Below the pieces are notes generated by a model, which did not search any database, was not told where the DNA came from, and saw only the letters and a list, made by a program, of their open reading frames with translations. A program made the translations under genes and the position numbers. A stretch of DNA of 64,000 nt from Acidovorax sp. NCPPB 3576 (GTDB taxonomy: Bacteria > Pseudomonadota > Gammaproteobacteria > Burkholderiales > Burkholderiaceae_C): NCBI RefSeq assembly GCF_028473605.1, contig NZ_CP097267.1, forward strand, positions 4,270,501-4,334,500. Direction: 5' to 3'. Shown in pieces: positions 26,880-37,005 of this stretch. Numbering within the stretch: position 1 is the first letter of the stretch; the number at the start of each line of letters is the position of its first letter.

Positions 26880-27053
26880 TCAGATCTGGACCATTTCGAA
26901 GTCTTCCTTGCGAGCGCCACACTCCGGACAGGTCCAATTCATGGGCACTTGATCCCACGGCGTATCGGGCGCTATTCCGTGCTCAGGAGAACCCGTTGCC
27001 TCGTCATATATCCAACCGCAAATCAAGCACATCCAGGTTTTAGGGTCCGTCAC
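26880..27053 (-). CDS. Rubredoxin
   Basis: A 57-residue one-iron electron carrier, short enough to be missed by length cut-offs. Both iron-binding knuckles are present: MCLICGWIYDEATG and WTCPECGARKEDFEMV. The start is a GTG at 27053 (an in-frame TAA lies two codons upstream); the next possible start is the ATG seven codons later. It is the first gene of the pilGHIJ-chpA run, with AAGG upstream. Its redox partner is not in the window. Confidence 0.93.
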   Translation of the reverse strand: MTDPKTWMCLICGWIYDEATGSPEHGIAPDTPWDQVPMNWTCPECGARKEDFEMVQI

Positions 27054-27148
27054 AGCTTAAATGGCCTTCACATAGAATGCAACGATTGTATCCAAGCATC
27101 TCAACGGGAAGGCAGTTTCCGTGCCAACCGTTACGCTGGTGCGGCGCC

Positions 27149-28099
27149 ATGACCACAGATTCCCCCCTCCCCCCAGAACCTTCCCTGCCCGATGAAGACG
27201 CCGAAGACGGCGCCACCCCCGCCTGCGTGATGGTGTTCAACGCCAACGACCCGAGCGGGGCTGGCGGCCTGACGGCCGACATCGCCACCATCGCCTCCGT
27301 GGGCGGCCACCCGATCGCGGTGGCCACCGGCGCCTACATCCGCGACACGGCCGAGATCTTCGACCACTACGCCTTCGACGACGAAGCCGTGGCGGAACAG
27401 GCCCGCACCGTCCTGGAAGACCTCACGGTGCAGGCCATCAAGGTGGGCTTCGCGGGCAGCCCCGAGAACCTGAGCGCCATCGCCTCCATCGCGTCCGACT
27501 ACGACGAGGTGCCCGTGATCGCCTACATGCCCAACCTGTCCTGGTGGCGGGACGACCTCATCGACCAGTACCTGGACGCCTTTCAGGAACTGCTGCTGCC
27601 CCAGGTCTCCCTGTTGGTTGGAAACCACAGCACCTTATGGCGCTGGCTGCTGCCGGACTGGAGCAGCGAAAAGAAGCCCTCTGCGCGCGATCTGGCCATG
27701 GCCGCCTCCGAACTGGGCGTGCCCTATGTATTGGTGACCGGCATTCCCGCGCCCGAGCAGTTCGTGGAGAACGTGCTCGCCTCGCCGCAGACGGTGCTGG
27801 GCAGCGGCAAGTTCGAATTGTTCGAAGCCACCTTCGCCGGGGCCGGCGACACGCTCTCGGCCGCCCTGACGGCGCTGGTGGCCAGCGGCAACGACCTGGG
27901 CGAAGCCACCAGCGAGGCGCTCGCCTACCTGGACCGCTGCCTGGACGCCGGCTTTCGCCCGGGCATGGGCCACATCATTCCCGACCGCATGTTCTGGGCG
28001 CAGCCCGACGACGACGAGGATGACGAAGACGGCGAGCCCACTCCCGACCCCACCGCCATCGAAGGCTTCGTGATGCCACCCCATGACACCCAGCACTGA
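27149..28099 (+). CDS. thiD: Hydroxymethylpyrimidine/phosphomethylpyrimidine kinase
   Basis: This enzyme phosphorylates HMP and HMP-P in thiamine synthesis. The 316-residue product has the ribokinase-like fold: [20 protein letters not shown] near the N-terminus and the anion-hole motif [12 protein letters not shown] (about residue 232). That motif has the GAGDT form with Asp as base, where many ThiD proteins read GTGC. A charged, Asp/Glu-rich tail closes the protein. The start is taken at 27149, beyond a longer frame. It overlaps hemL by 17 bp and is divergent from the rubredoxin gene. No THI-box was recognised upstream. Confidence 0.88.
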   Translation: MTTDSPLPPEPSLPDEDAEDGATPACVMVFNANDPSGAGGLTADIATIASVGGHPIAVATGAYIRDTAEIFDHYAFDDEAVAEQARTVLEDLTVQAIKVGFAGSPENLSAIASIASDYDEVPVIAYMPNLSWWRDDLIDQYLDAFQELLLPQVSLLVGNHSTLWRWLLPDWSSEKKPSARDLAMAASELGVPYVLVTGIPAPEQFVENVLASPQTVLGSGKFELFEATFAGAGDTLSAALTALVASGNDLGEATSEALAYLDRCLDAGFRPGMGHIIPDRMFWAQPDDDEDDEDGEPTPDPTAIEGFVMPPHDTQH

Positions 28100-29396
28100 T
28101 CTCAACCTTTCCCTGTTCGAACGCGCCAAGGCGCTCATCCCCGGTGGCGTCAACTCGCCCGTGCGGGCCTTCAAGGCCGTGGGCGGTACGCCGCGCTTCG
28201 TGCAGCGCGCGCAAGGCGCGTACTTCTGGGACGCCAACGGGCAGCGCTTCATCGACTACATCGGCTCGTGGGGGCCGATGATCCTCGGCCACGGCCACCC
28301 GGCCGTGCTCGAGGCGGTGCAGAAGGCGGCGCTCGACGGCTTCAGCTTCGGCGCCCCGACCGAGCGCGAGGTCGAACTGGCCGAGGCCATCATCGCGCAC
28401 GTGCCGTCGATGGAGATGATCCGCCTGGTCAGCTCGGGCACCGAGGCCGGCATGAGCGCCATTCGCCTGGCGCGCGGCGCCACGGGCCGCAGCAAGATCA
28501 TCAAGTTCAACGGCTGCTACCACGGCCATGCCGATGCCCTGCTGGTGAAGGCCGGCTCGGGCCTGGCCACCTTCGGCCACGCCACGAGCGCGGGCGTTCC
28601 GCCCGAGGTGGTGCAGCACACCCTGGTGCTTGAATACAACGACATCGCGCAGCTGGAAGAAGCCTTCGCGCTGCACGGCCGGGAACTGGCCTGCCTGATG
28701 ATCGAGCCGATCGCCGGCAACATGAACTTCGTGCGCGCCAGCGTGCCGTTCATGCAGCGCTGCCGCGAACTGTGCACGCAGTACGGCGCGCTGCTGGTGT
28801 TCGACGAGGTGATGACCGGCTTTCGCGTGGCACTCGGCAGCGCCCAGAGCCTGTATGCGCGGAGCATCCCCGGCTTCCAGCCCGACCTCACGGTGCTGGG
28901 CAAGGTGATCGGCGGCGGCATGCCGCTGGCGGCGTTCGGCGGGCCGCGCGCGATCATGGAACAACTGGCGCCGCTCGGGCCCGTGTACCAGGCCGGCACG
29001 CTGTCGGGCAACCCGGTGGCCACGGCCTGTGGCCTGGCCACGCTGCGCGAGATCGGCCGGCCGGGTTTCTACGACGCACTGGGCGCACGCACCCGCTCGC
29101 TGGTCGATGGCCTGGCGCAAGCCGCGCAGGCGGAGGGCGTGCCGTTCAGCGCCGACTGCGAAGGCGGCATGTTCGGCTTCTTCCTGCTGCCCGAGCTGCC
29201 CCAGAACTATCCCACGGTGATGGCGACGGACGGCGCGCGCTTCAACACGCTGTTCCACGGCTTGCTGGACCGCGGCGTGTACATCGCACCGGCGCTGTAT
29301 GAAGCCGGCTTCGTGAGCAGCGCGCACACGGCGCAGGACATCGACGAGACGGTGGCGATCGCCCGCGACGTGTTCCGCACGCTCGCCGCCCGGTAG
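28083..29396 (+). CDS. hemL: Glutamate-1-semialdehyde 2,1-aminomutase
   Basis: A PLP enzyme that makes 5-aminolevulinate for haem from glutamate-1-semialdehyde. The 437 residues show [20 protein letters not shown] at the start, [31 protein letters not shown] and the PLP lysine in [18 protein letters not shown] (about residue 279). It is co-transcribed with thiD, whose 3' end it overlaps. Confidence 0.97.
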   Translation: MTPSTDLNLSLFERAKALIPGGVNSPVRAFKAVGGTPRFVQRAQGAYFWDANGQRFIDYIGSWGPMILGHGHPAVLEAVQKAALDGFSFGAPTEREVELAEAIIAHVPSMEMIRLVSSGTEAGMSAIRLARGATGRSKIIKFNGCYHGHADALLVKAGSGLATFGHATSAGVPPEVVQHTLVLEYNDIAQLEEAFALHGRELACLMIEPIAGNMNFVRASVPFMQRCRELCTQYGALLVFDEVMTGFRVALGSAQSLYARSIPGFQPDLTVLGKVIGGGMPLAAFGGPRAIMEQLAPLGPVYQAGTLSGNPVATACGLATLREIGRPGFYDALGARTRSLVDGLAQAAQAEGVPFSADCEGGMFGFFLLPELPQNYPTVMATDGARFNTLFHGLLDRGVYIAPALYEAGFVSSAHTAQDIDETVAIARDVFRTLAAR

Positions 29397-29412
29397 CGTT
29401 CGCAGGCGGCGC

Positions 29413-29473
29413 TTCGGGTGGCCGGGCGCCGCTTCGCGCGGCCACTCCGCAGGCTGGGCGCGCGGCGCACAGT
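29413..29473 (+). promoter_or_regulatory. PIP box with spaced -10 (HrpX-type promoter)
   Basis: TTCGG at 29413-29417 and TTCGC at 29433-29437 are separated by exactly 15 bp, which is the TTCGB-N15-TTCGB plant-inducible-promoter box (equivalently TTCG-N16-TTCG). A YANNNT hexamer, CACAGT, lies 30 bp further on (29468-29473), the spacing known for HrpX/HrpB-controlled genes. It precedes the hrpW-like effector. Confidence 0.8.
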
Positions 29474-29482
29474 GTTCGCGAA

Positions 29483-29501
29483 GCCACGCATGTTGCGTGG
29501 C
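29483..29501 (+). other. Perfect 8-bp hairpin followed by T-run in the effector leader
   Basis: GCCACGCA-TGT-TGCGTGGC is followed by ATTTTG. It begins about ten bases after the -10 of the PIP-box promoter. It could be the hemL terminator (87 bp past its stop) or a stem at the 5' end of the effector mRNA. Confidence 0.5.
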
Positions 29502-29542
29502 ATTTTGACCGGCGGCCCGTTCCGCCGAGATCGCGAGCACGC

Positions 29543-30799
29543 ATGAGCCCCATCGACCTTCTTTCTTCCTTCAGTGCCTGGAACACCCAACGCAAGTCCC
29601 AGGTCCACTCCGGAAACTCGCCCTCCTCCACATCGGGCGCCGACAGCCAGTCGCTGCAAAAAGCCATCGAGTCGCTGCTGCAGGGTTTTCTGGAAAAGCT
29701 GATCAAGGAACTGTCCGCCCTGCAGGGCGCCGGCAAGTCCGACGACTCCAGCAGCGGATCGCCCTCTCCTGCCCCATCTCCGTCTGCGTCGCCGTCGGCC
29801 CCCCCGTCGCCCGCGCCTGCGCCTTCCTCGGGCCCTTCGCCGGCACCGTCTCCCACCAGCACAGCCACACCGGCACCGAGCGCACCGGCGCCGGCACCCG
29901 CCCCGGCTCTTGCGCCGCCGGCAGCACCGCCCGCACCCGCGCCGGACCCGGCCACGGCAGGGAACAAGACCCCGCCTTCGCCGGCACCCGCACCGACGGA
30001 AACGGGCACGGGCAAGGCCCCGGCGTCCGCCCCCACCTCGGCACCGGCCCCGGCGCCCGCGACGGATTCACCCTCGGGCGGCACCGTCACCAAGCCCCCA
30101 GCGAACATGAAGGTCACCGAGCCCACGGGCGTGGAAGAGGTGAACAAGCCCATCATCGTGAAGGCGGGCACGACCTACGACGGGCAAGGCAAGCTGTTCA
30201 ACGCCGGCGCCGGGCTGAACGGCGGCGGCACCGCCGAAACGCAATTGCCGATGTTCATCCTCGAGCCGGGCGCATCGATCAAGAATTTGCAGTTCAAGGG
30301 CGGGGACGGCATCCATCTGCTGGGCGATGCCAAGCTGGACAACGTGCACGGCCTGCAGACCGGCGATGACTTCGTCACCGTGGATGGCGCGGAGAACAAG
30401 GCCGTCGATGCCCAGCGCGCCGGCATCTCGGCGAAGGACCTGCCGAGCGGCCCCGCGAAGGTGGAGATCACCAACTCGTCGTTCCAGAACAGCCACGACA
30501 AGGCGATCCAGATCAACGGCGATGTGGACCTGAAGCTCAAGGGCATCTACGCCGACAACATCGGCCAGCTGGCGGTCACCCGCGGCGGCTACCCGATCAC
30601 GGCGAACGTGGACATCTCCGATTCGACGCTGCAGAACCTCAAGGCCTTCACCTTCCGCTTCGACTCCAAGCACTCCACCGTGAACATCTCGAACACCGAT
30701 GTGGACGGCGGCAAGACGCCGGTGAACGTGATGGCGGGCGACCCCAGCAAGGTGCACGGCGCCGGCAGCGTGCGCCAATCCGTCCAGACCGTCGGGTGA
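29543..30799 (+). CDS. hrpW: HrpW-like type III secreted harpin/pectate lyase
   Basis: A 418-residue protein with two parts. Residues 1 to about 70 are Ser/Gln-rich with an amphipathic helix (LLQGFLEKLIKELSALQG) and no Sec signal, as in harpins and type III substrates. A low-complexity linker of about 130 residues made of Pro/Ala/Ser follows. From about 200 on there is a class III (PL3) pectate lyase domain, including VKAGTTYDGQGKLFNAG, FILEPGASIKNLQFKG, GDGIHLLGDAKLDNVH and DKAIQINGDVDLKLKGIYAD. The same architecture is known for HrpW of plant pathogens. A PIP box upstream supports control by HrpX. It should be injected or secreted into the plant apoplast; enzyme activity is not certain, since many HrpW proteins bind pectate without clear lyase activity. 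Confidence 0.88.
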   Translation: MSPIDLLSSFSAWNTQRKSQVHSGNSPSSTSGADSQSLQKAIESLLQGFLEKLIKELSALQGAGKSDDSSSGSPSPAPSPSASPSAPPSPAPAPSSGPSPAPSPTSTATPAPSAPAPAPAPALAPPAAPPAPAPDPATAGNKTPPSPAPAPTETGTGKAPASAPTSAPAPAPATDSPSGGTVTKPPANMKVTEPTGVEEVNKPIIVKAGTTYDGQGKLFNAGAGLNGGGTAETQLPMFILEPGASIKNLQFKGGDGIHLLGDAKLDNVHGLQTGDDFVTVDGAENKAVDAQRAGISAKDLPSGPAKVEITNSSFQNSHDKAIQINGDVDLKLKGIYADNIGQLAVTRGGYPITANVDISDSTLQNLKAFTFRFDSKHSTVNISNTDVDGGKTPVNVMAGDPSKVHGAGSVRQSVQTVG

Positions 30800-30816
30800 C
30801 CTGACGCGCCACAACG

Positions 30817-30878
30817 GCGAAGGCCCTGCCAGCGCAGGAAGGCAGGGTCTGCCTTTCCCGCGCTGGCAGGGCCTTCGC
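30817..30878. terminator. Long perfect hairpin between convergent genes
   Basis: Nineteen-base arms (30817-30835 and 30860-30878, starting GCGAAGGCCCTGCC) enclose a 24-nt loop. It sits between the ends of the hrpW-like gene and purH. There is no T-run, so termination would rest on the very stable stem; it could also protect both 3' ends. Confidence 0.6.
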
Positions 30879-30904
30879 GCATCGGGAGGTTCCTGCCGCC
30901 CGGC

Positions 30905-32530
<1,626 letters not shown>

Positions 32531-32556
32531 GGCAGAGGGTGGGTTTGATTGAAATC

Positions 32557-32606
32557 GGGCTTCAGCGCAATATCCACTATGGCATATCGCTATTAAATTT
32601 ATAGCA
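32557..32606 (+). repeat. Intergenic hairpin repeat, copy B
   Basis: The copy has TTCAGCGCAATATCCACTAT, then GGCATATCGC, then TATTAAATTTATAGCAA. It matches copies A, C and D across the centre and the GCTAT/ATAGC stem; the A-run at its left end has eroded. It lies between purH and fis. Confidence 0.75.
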
Positions 32607-32612
32607 ACCGCA

Positions 32613-32846
32613 TTACAGCAGCTTGTGCTCCACCAGCTTCTTGCGCAAGGTGTTGCGGTTCAGTCCCAGCCATTCGGCGGCGCGGGACTGGTTGTTGTCG
32701 GCGTGGCTCATGACCACTTCCAGCAGGGGCTTTTCGACCACGCGCACGAGCATGTCGTACATGCCGTCCGGCGTCTCGCCGCCTAAGTCGCGAAAGTAGC
32801 CCTGCAGGCTCTCCCGCACGCACTCTTCGATGTGTTTCTTGCTCAT
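32613..32846 (-). CDS. fis: Fis-family nucleoid and transcription factor
   Basis: A 77-residue DNA-bending protein. The C-terminal helix-turn-helix [20 protein letters not shown] is unmistakable. Its ATG (32846) overlaps the dusB stop by four bases, the common dusB-fis arrangement in which both are co-transcribed and growth-phase controlled. Confidence 0.94.
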   Translation of the reverse strand: MSKKHIEECVRESLQGYFRDLGGETPDGMYDMLVRVVEKPLLEVVMSHADNNQSRAAEWLGLNRNTLRKKLVEHKLL

Positions 32847-33892
32847 GCCGCCAGGTCTTCCTGTTTTTCGCTGGGGTCTGCGTCCTCGGTGTGCGCGGGG
32901 GGCAGCCGGTCCATCCGTTGCCCGATCGCATCCAGATAGCGGGCCACCGCGTGCCACTGCTCGGAGCAGTCCTCGATGGTGTTGATGTGTTGCCTGAACG
33001 CCTCGCCGCCGGGCAGGGCCCGCACGTACCAGGCGATGTGCTTGCGCGCGCTGCGCATGCCGGTGAACTCGCCGTAGAGGCGATAGTGGTCCTGCAGGTG
33101 GTCCAGCAGCAGGCGCCGCACCTCGGCCACCAGCGGCGGCGCCAGGTGCTCGCCCGTGGCAAGGTAGTGCGCGATCTCGCGGAAGATCCACGGCCGGCCC
33201 TGCGCCGCGCGCCCGATCATGATCGCGTCGGCGCCCGTGGCGGCCAGCACCTCGCGCGCCTTCTCGGGCGAGGTGATGTCGCCGTTGGCCACCACCGGCA
33301 CGCGCACCGCGGCCTTCACGGCGGCGATGGTGTCGTACTCGGCCTGGCCACGATAGCCCTGCTCGCGCGTGCGGCCGTGCACGGTGAGCATCTGGATGCC
33401 CACGCCCTCGAACGCCCGGGCCAGGGCCACGGCGTTCTTGTGCTCCTGGCTCCAGCCGGTGCGCATCTTGAGCGTGACGGGCACGTTGCGCGGGGCGCAG
33501 GCCTGGACCACCGCCTCGGCGATTTCCAGGGCCAGGGCCTCGTTCTGCATCAGGGCGGAGCCCGCCCATTTGTTGCAGACCTTCTTGGCCGGGCAGCCCA
33601 TGTTGATGTCGATGATCTGGGCGCCCCGGTCCACGTTGTAGAGCGCGGCCTCGGCCATCATCTCGGCGTCGGTGCCGGCGATCTGCACGGCGATGGGGCC
33701 GGGCTCGCCCTCGTGGTTGGCCCGGCGCGAGGTCTTGAGGCTGTCCCACAGGTCCTTGCGCGAGGTGACCATCTCGCTCACCGCGTAGCCTGCCCCCAGC
33801 GCCTTGCACAGTTGGCGGAACGGCCGGTCCGTGACGCCCGCCATCGGGGCGACGAACAGGCGGTTCGCCAAAGGAATGTGGCCGATGTGCAT
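32843..33892 (-). CDS. dusB: tRNA-dihydrouridine synthase B
   Basis: An FMN enzyme that reduces specific uridines in tRNA. The 349-residue product starts MHIGHIPLANRLFVAPMAGV, with the ADINMGCPAKKV-type catalytic segment (here IIDINMGCPAKKVCNKWAGS, whose Cys is the general acid) and VANGDITSPEKAREV plus AIMIGRAAQGRPWIF for FMN binding. The frame stays open 34 codons further upstream, but the family begins at 33892. A basic, Glu-rich tail follows. Confidence 0.95.
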   Translation of the reverse strand: MHIGHIPLANRLFVAPMAGVTDRPFRQLCKALGAGYAVSEMVTSRKDLWDSLKTSRRANHEGEPGPIAVQIAGTDAEMMAEAALYNVDRGAQIIDINMGCPAKKVCNKWAGSALMQNEALALEIAEAVVQACAPRNVPVTLKMRTGWSQEHKNAVALARAFEGVGIQMLTVHGRTREQGYRGQAEYDTIAAVKAAVRVPVVANGDITSPEKAREVLAATGADAIMIGRAAQGRPWIFREIAHYLATGEHLAPPLVAEVRRLLLDHLQDHYRLYGEFTGMRSARKHIAWYVRALPGGEAFRQHINTIEDCSEQWHAVARYLDAIGQRMDRLPPAHTEDADPSEKQEDLAA

Positions 33893-34015
33893 GGGAGGGG
33901 GGAGGCAGCGCGTGCTGAAAAAGGAGGCAGGATTGTAACTGCTCAAAATTTCAGCAAATGAAAAGTTGCGTCCGGCGCCGCCACCGCCCCCCATCGGCGG
34001 CCTGCCGCGCCGTTC

Positions 34016-34867
34016 TCAGCGCGCCCCGCGGCGCTCGCGGGCCATGTGCTGCAGGTAGCTCACCAGATCGTCCAGATCGCTGTCGCTGAGCCGGTCCGGC
34101 GAGAAGCCGGGCATCGACTGCCCGGGCCACTGGCGCACGCTGGCCGGGTTGCGCACCAGCTGGCGCAGCGCCTGCGGCTGGAAGTACTCCACGGGACTCA
34201 TCGGCAGGTTCAGGTCGGGCCCCAGGCGCGCCTCGCCGCCGCCGTTCATGGTGTGGCAGACGAAGCACTGCGCCACGAAGATCGCCTGGCCGCGCCGGCG
34301 CGCATCGCCCGCGGGCACCTCGGGTGCGACGCCGATCCGGGGCCAGCGCTTTTCCGGCGCCTCGCGCACGTGCAGCCGGGCCACCGCGTAGGGCCACTGC
34401 TCGCTGAGCACGCCGTCGGCCACCGGCCAGACGATGTAGAACGGCCCGGAGCCCGACGCCTTGCCCGGCAGCGCGGGCCAGGGCGCACCGGCCGGCTCGA
34501 CCGCCAGCCAGGCCTGGCCCCGCCCCGGGCGCAGCACCAGCGCGCCGGGCAACTGGGCGACGAAGCCATCGAGCGCGACCGCCTCCAGCACGTCGCCCGC
34601 GCCCAGGCCCAGGCCGTTCAGCACGGCGGACAGGGGCACGGCGCGGTAGCGCATGGGCCGGTGGTAGGCCACGTCCGCCGGCACGTCGATGTCGCGCGCC
34701 TCGGGGTGGCGCAGCAGCGTTTCGGTATCGACCTGCCGGGCACCGGCCGGACCTTCCAGGTGCAGGACCGCAGCCTGCGCCGCGCCGGCCAGCCAACAGG
34801 CCAGGCCCAGCGCGCACACGGCCAGGGCACGGCGCGCGGCCGGGACGGAAACATCGATCCATCGCAT
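34016..34867 (-). CDS. Periplasmic c-type cytochrome with N-terminal molybdopterin-type domain
   Basis: A 283-residue exported protein. A Sec signal (about residues 1-33, ending LAGAAQAA) is followed by about 160 residues that resemble the oxidoreductase molybdopterin-binding fold in layout (VPLSAVLNGLGLGAGDVLEA, YIVWPVADGVL). A C-terminal cytochrome c domain has the haem motif CFVCH and the distal Met in MPGFSPDRLSDSDLDDLVSY. It should carry electrons in the periplasm; the donor is unknown. The ATG at 34867 has a strong GAGGAGG site. It is divergent from the YqaA-type gene. Confidence 0.75.
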   Translation of the reverse strand: MRWIDVSVPAARRALAVCALGLACWLAGAAQAAVLHLEGPAGARQVDTETLLRHPEARDIDVPADVAYHRPMRYRAVPLSAVLNGLGLGAGDVLEAVALDGFVAQLPGALVLRPGRGQAWLAVEPAGAPWPALPGKASGSGPFYIVWPVADGVLSEQWPYAVARLHVREAPEKRWPRIGVAPEVPAGDARRRGQAIFVAQCFVCHTMNGGGEARLGPDLNLPMSPVEYFQPQALRQLVRNPASVRQWPGQSMPGFSPDRLSDSDLDDLVSYLQHMARERRGAR

Positions 34868-35001
34868 GGGGGGAACCTCCTCTTGTATGGGTGTGCAACG
34901 CGTGCCCGCCGCCCGGGCGCGCCGCAGCGGGATCGTATCGGAGCCCAAGCGCCTGTCCGACAAAGGCGGCGGGCGGGCGTCCCCTAAACTGCGCCCCAGT
35001 T

Positions 35002-35481
35002 ATGGAAATCTGGATGAACCACCTCATGGACCTGCTGGCGCTGCCCCAGTACGGCCTCAGCACCGTGTTTTTGGTGTCGTTCATCTCCGCCACCTTGCTG
35101 CCGCTGGGCTCCGAGCCCGCGGTGTTCGGCCTCATCAAGCTCAACCCCGAACTCTTCTGGCCCGCCGTGCTGGTGGCCACCGCCGGCAACACCCTGGGCG
35201 GCGCGTTGAGCTGGTGGATGGGCTACGGGGCGCACAAGGCCGTGGACCGCGCCCGTGGCGAGCACTCCAACCCCCGGGCGCTGGCCTGGCTGCAGCGCTT
35301 CGGCGCCAAAGCGTGCCTATTGAGCTGGCTGCCCATCGTGGGCGACCCGCTGTGCGCGGTGGCCGGCTGGCTCAAGCTGCCCTTCTGGCAGTGCGTGGCC
35401 TACATGGCGGTGGGAAAGTTCGGGCGCTACCTGACCATGACGGCGGGCCTGCTGTACCTCTGGCCCGAGGCAGGGGGCTGA
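35002..35481 (+). CDS. YqaA/DedA-type membrane protein
   Basis: A 159-residue inner-membrane protein of the SNARE-associated (VTT/DedA) superfamily. Features are the re-entrant region FISATLLPLGSEPAVFGLI, the NTLGGALSWWMGYG loop and WLPIVGDPLCAVAGWLKL. Family members are tied to lipid or membrane homeostasis; the exact substrate is not known. The start is set at the ATG 35002; the nearby alternative at 35014 is possible. Confidence 0.85.
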   Translation: MEIWMNHLMDLLALPQYGLSTVFLVSFISATLLPLGSEPAVFGLIKLNPELFWPAVLVATAGNTLGGALSWWMGYGAHKAVDRARGEHSNPRALAWLQRFGAKACLLSWLPIVGDPLCAVAGWLKLPFWQCVAYMAVGKFGRYLTMTAGLLYLWPEAGG

Positions 35482-35489
35482 ATTCCTGT

Positions 35490-35546
35490 TGCTACCAATT
35501 CAATAGCAATATGCCCTAGTGGAATATGCGCTGATGGCCTTTTTCA
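35490..35546 (-). repeat. Intergenic hairpin repeat, copy C (opposite orientation)
   Basis: Read on the minus strand it gives GAAAAAGGCCATCAGCGC, then ATATTCCACTAGGGCATATT, then GCTATTGAATTGGTAGC. It matches copies A and D over nearly its full length. It lies between the convergent YqaA-type gene and the sensor kinase gene. Confidence 0.8.
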
Positions 35547-35601
35547 CTCCAATCCTCACGAACCCCCCTGCGCTGCGGCCGGCGCGGGCCCTGAAAGTCC
35601 C

Positions 35602-37005
35602 CTAACCCGGCCTGACCGGCCCCGGCTCGAAGTGGAGGATGGCCGAGGTACCCACGGAGACCGACGACTCCAGCACCAGCCGCCAGCCGAACCGCTCGCA
35701 GATGCGCTGGGTGAGGAACAGGCCCATGCCCGCGCCCCCGGCGCCCCCGGCGCGCTTGCCCGATTGCTTCAACGACTCGGTGAATCGGTGGGCGGACTGC
35801 GCCGTGTCGAAGCCGCACCCGGTGTCGCGGATGCACAGCGTGGCGCCGGTGATCGACACATGGATCTCGCCCTCGTGCGTGTGCTCGGCGGCGTTGCGCA
35901 ACAGGTTGCCCGCCGCGATGCGCACCATGGATTCGGGCGCCATCAACGTGGTGGGCTCCAGCGCATCGAGCACGTAGCGCACGGGCTTTCCGGACAGCAG
36001 ATAGGCGTGGTCGCGCACCAGGTCGGGAACCAGCGCGTGCAGCACCGTGACCTGCCGGCGCTCTTCGGGACCGGGCTCGCGCGACAGGTAAAGCAGCGCC
36101 TCCATGATCTGGGTCAGGTTCTCCACCGCCTCGTCGATGCGGTGCAGGGGCCGCTGGGCGCGCTCGGGCAAGGCCTGCTGGTGCAGCACGTCGGCCGCGC
36201 CGGAGATGATGGCCAGCGGCGTGCGGAATTCATGGCTGGCCTGGTCGAGCAGGCTGCGCTCGCGCTCCACCGCCAGCTCCACCCGTTCGAGGTGCGCGTT
36301 GGCCTCTTGCGCAATCACGTTGAGCTCGCTCTTGCGGTAGCGCACGGGCAGGCGCTGCGAGGGTTTCAGCGGATCGAGCTCGCGCATCCGCCGCGCCAGG
36401 TCCTGCACGGGCCGGGTCAGGCTCAGTTGAAGCCACCAGATCACCGCACCGATCATCAAGAGGTTGAACAGCATGAACAGCACGCTCAGCTGGACGCTGC
36501 GGTTCTGCTCGTCCTCCAGTTCGGTCAGATCGATGGACATGATCAGCCGGCCCTGCGGCACGGCCGTGACCATGACCGTGTAGCTGCGGGAGCGGTCCGC
36601 CGCATCGCCTGCGCTGGCGAATGGTGCCTTGCGGGGCGTGAGAATCGAAACGGCGACGGCGAACGTCGAAGGATCGGCGATCTGTTCGATCTGGCCTTCG
36701 GTGTAGTACCCCGGGGCCAGCGCGGCGAAGAACGCCGGCATGCCGGGCGCAGCCGTGGCGCCGCTTGGCAGCAGCCAGCCCTTGACCGTGCCCTGGGTCG
36801 GCAGCGTGTCGCTCAGATCGGGCCGGGACGACTGCAGGACGCTGCGCGTGCCCGACTCCAGCAGGTGGTGCCAGATGGGATGCTCGACCAGGCCCTGGCT
36901 CAGCTTGCCTTGCACCAGCAGCGCCAGGGCGAGCATGGCGCCGAACATCAGCAAGGTGGCGTTGATCAGCCACTGCAGGCTCTGCACGCGCCATGGCCAC
37001 TTCAC
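35602..37005 (-). CDS. Sensor histidine kinase (two-component)
   Basis: A 467-residue inner-membrane kinase. The first membrane segment (about residues 11-30) leads to a periplasmic domain of about 150 residues, then a second segment (LFMLFNLLMIGAVIWWLQLS, about 195), a HAMP linker, the phospho-acceptor His in LLDQASHEFRTPLAIISGAA (about 271) and an HATPase with GNLLRNAAEHTHEG, IRDTGCGF and GAGMGLFLTQRICERFG. The GTG at 37005 overlaps the regulator's stop. It is last in the mipA-lpxO operon, so its signal is probably an envelope condition. The ligand is not known. Confidence 0.9.
   Translation of the reverse strand: MKWPWRVQSLQWLINATLLMFGAMLALALLVQGKLSQGLVEHPIWHHLLESGTRSVLQSSRPDLSDTLPTQGTVKGWLLPSGATAAPGMPAFFAALAPGYYTEGQIEQIADPSTFAVAVSILTPRKAPFASAGDAADRSRSYTVMVTAVPQGRLIMSIDLTELEDEQNRSVQLSVLFMLFNLLMIGAVIWWLQLSLTRPVQDLARRMRELDPLKPSQRLPVRYRKSELNVIAQEANAHLERVELAVERERSLLDQASHEFRTPLAIISGAADVLHQQALPERAQRPLHRIDEAVENLTQIMEALLYLSREPGPEERRQVTVLHALVPDLVRDHAYLLSGKPVRYVLDALEPTTLMAPESMVRIAAGNLLRNAAEHTHEGEIHVSITGATLCIRDTGCGFDTAQSAHRFTESLKQSGKRAGGAGGAGMGLFLTQRICERFGWRLVLESSVSVGTSAILHFEPGPVRPG

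Noticed and set aside
27054..27148. Thiamine (THI-box) riboswitch before thiD
   Set aside because: The 95-bp gap has none of the conserved THI-box strings and is too short with the divergent rubredoxin promoter.
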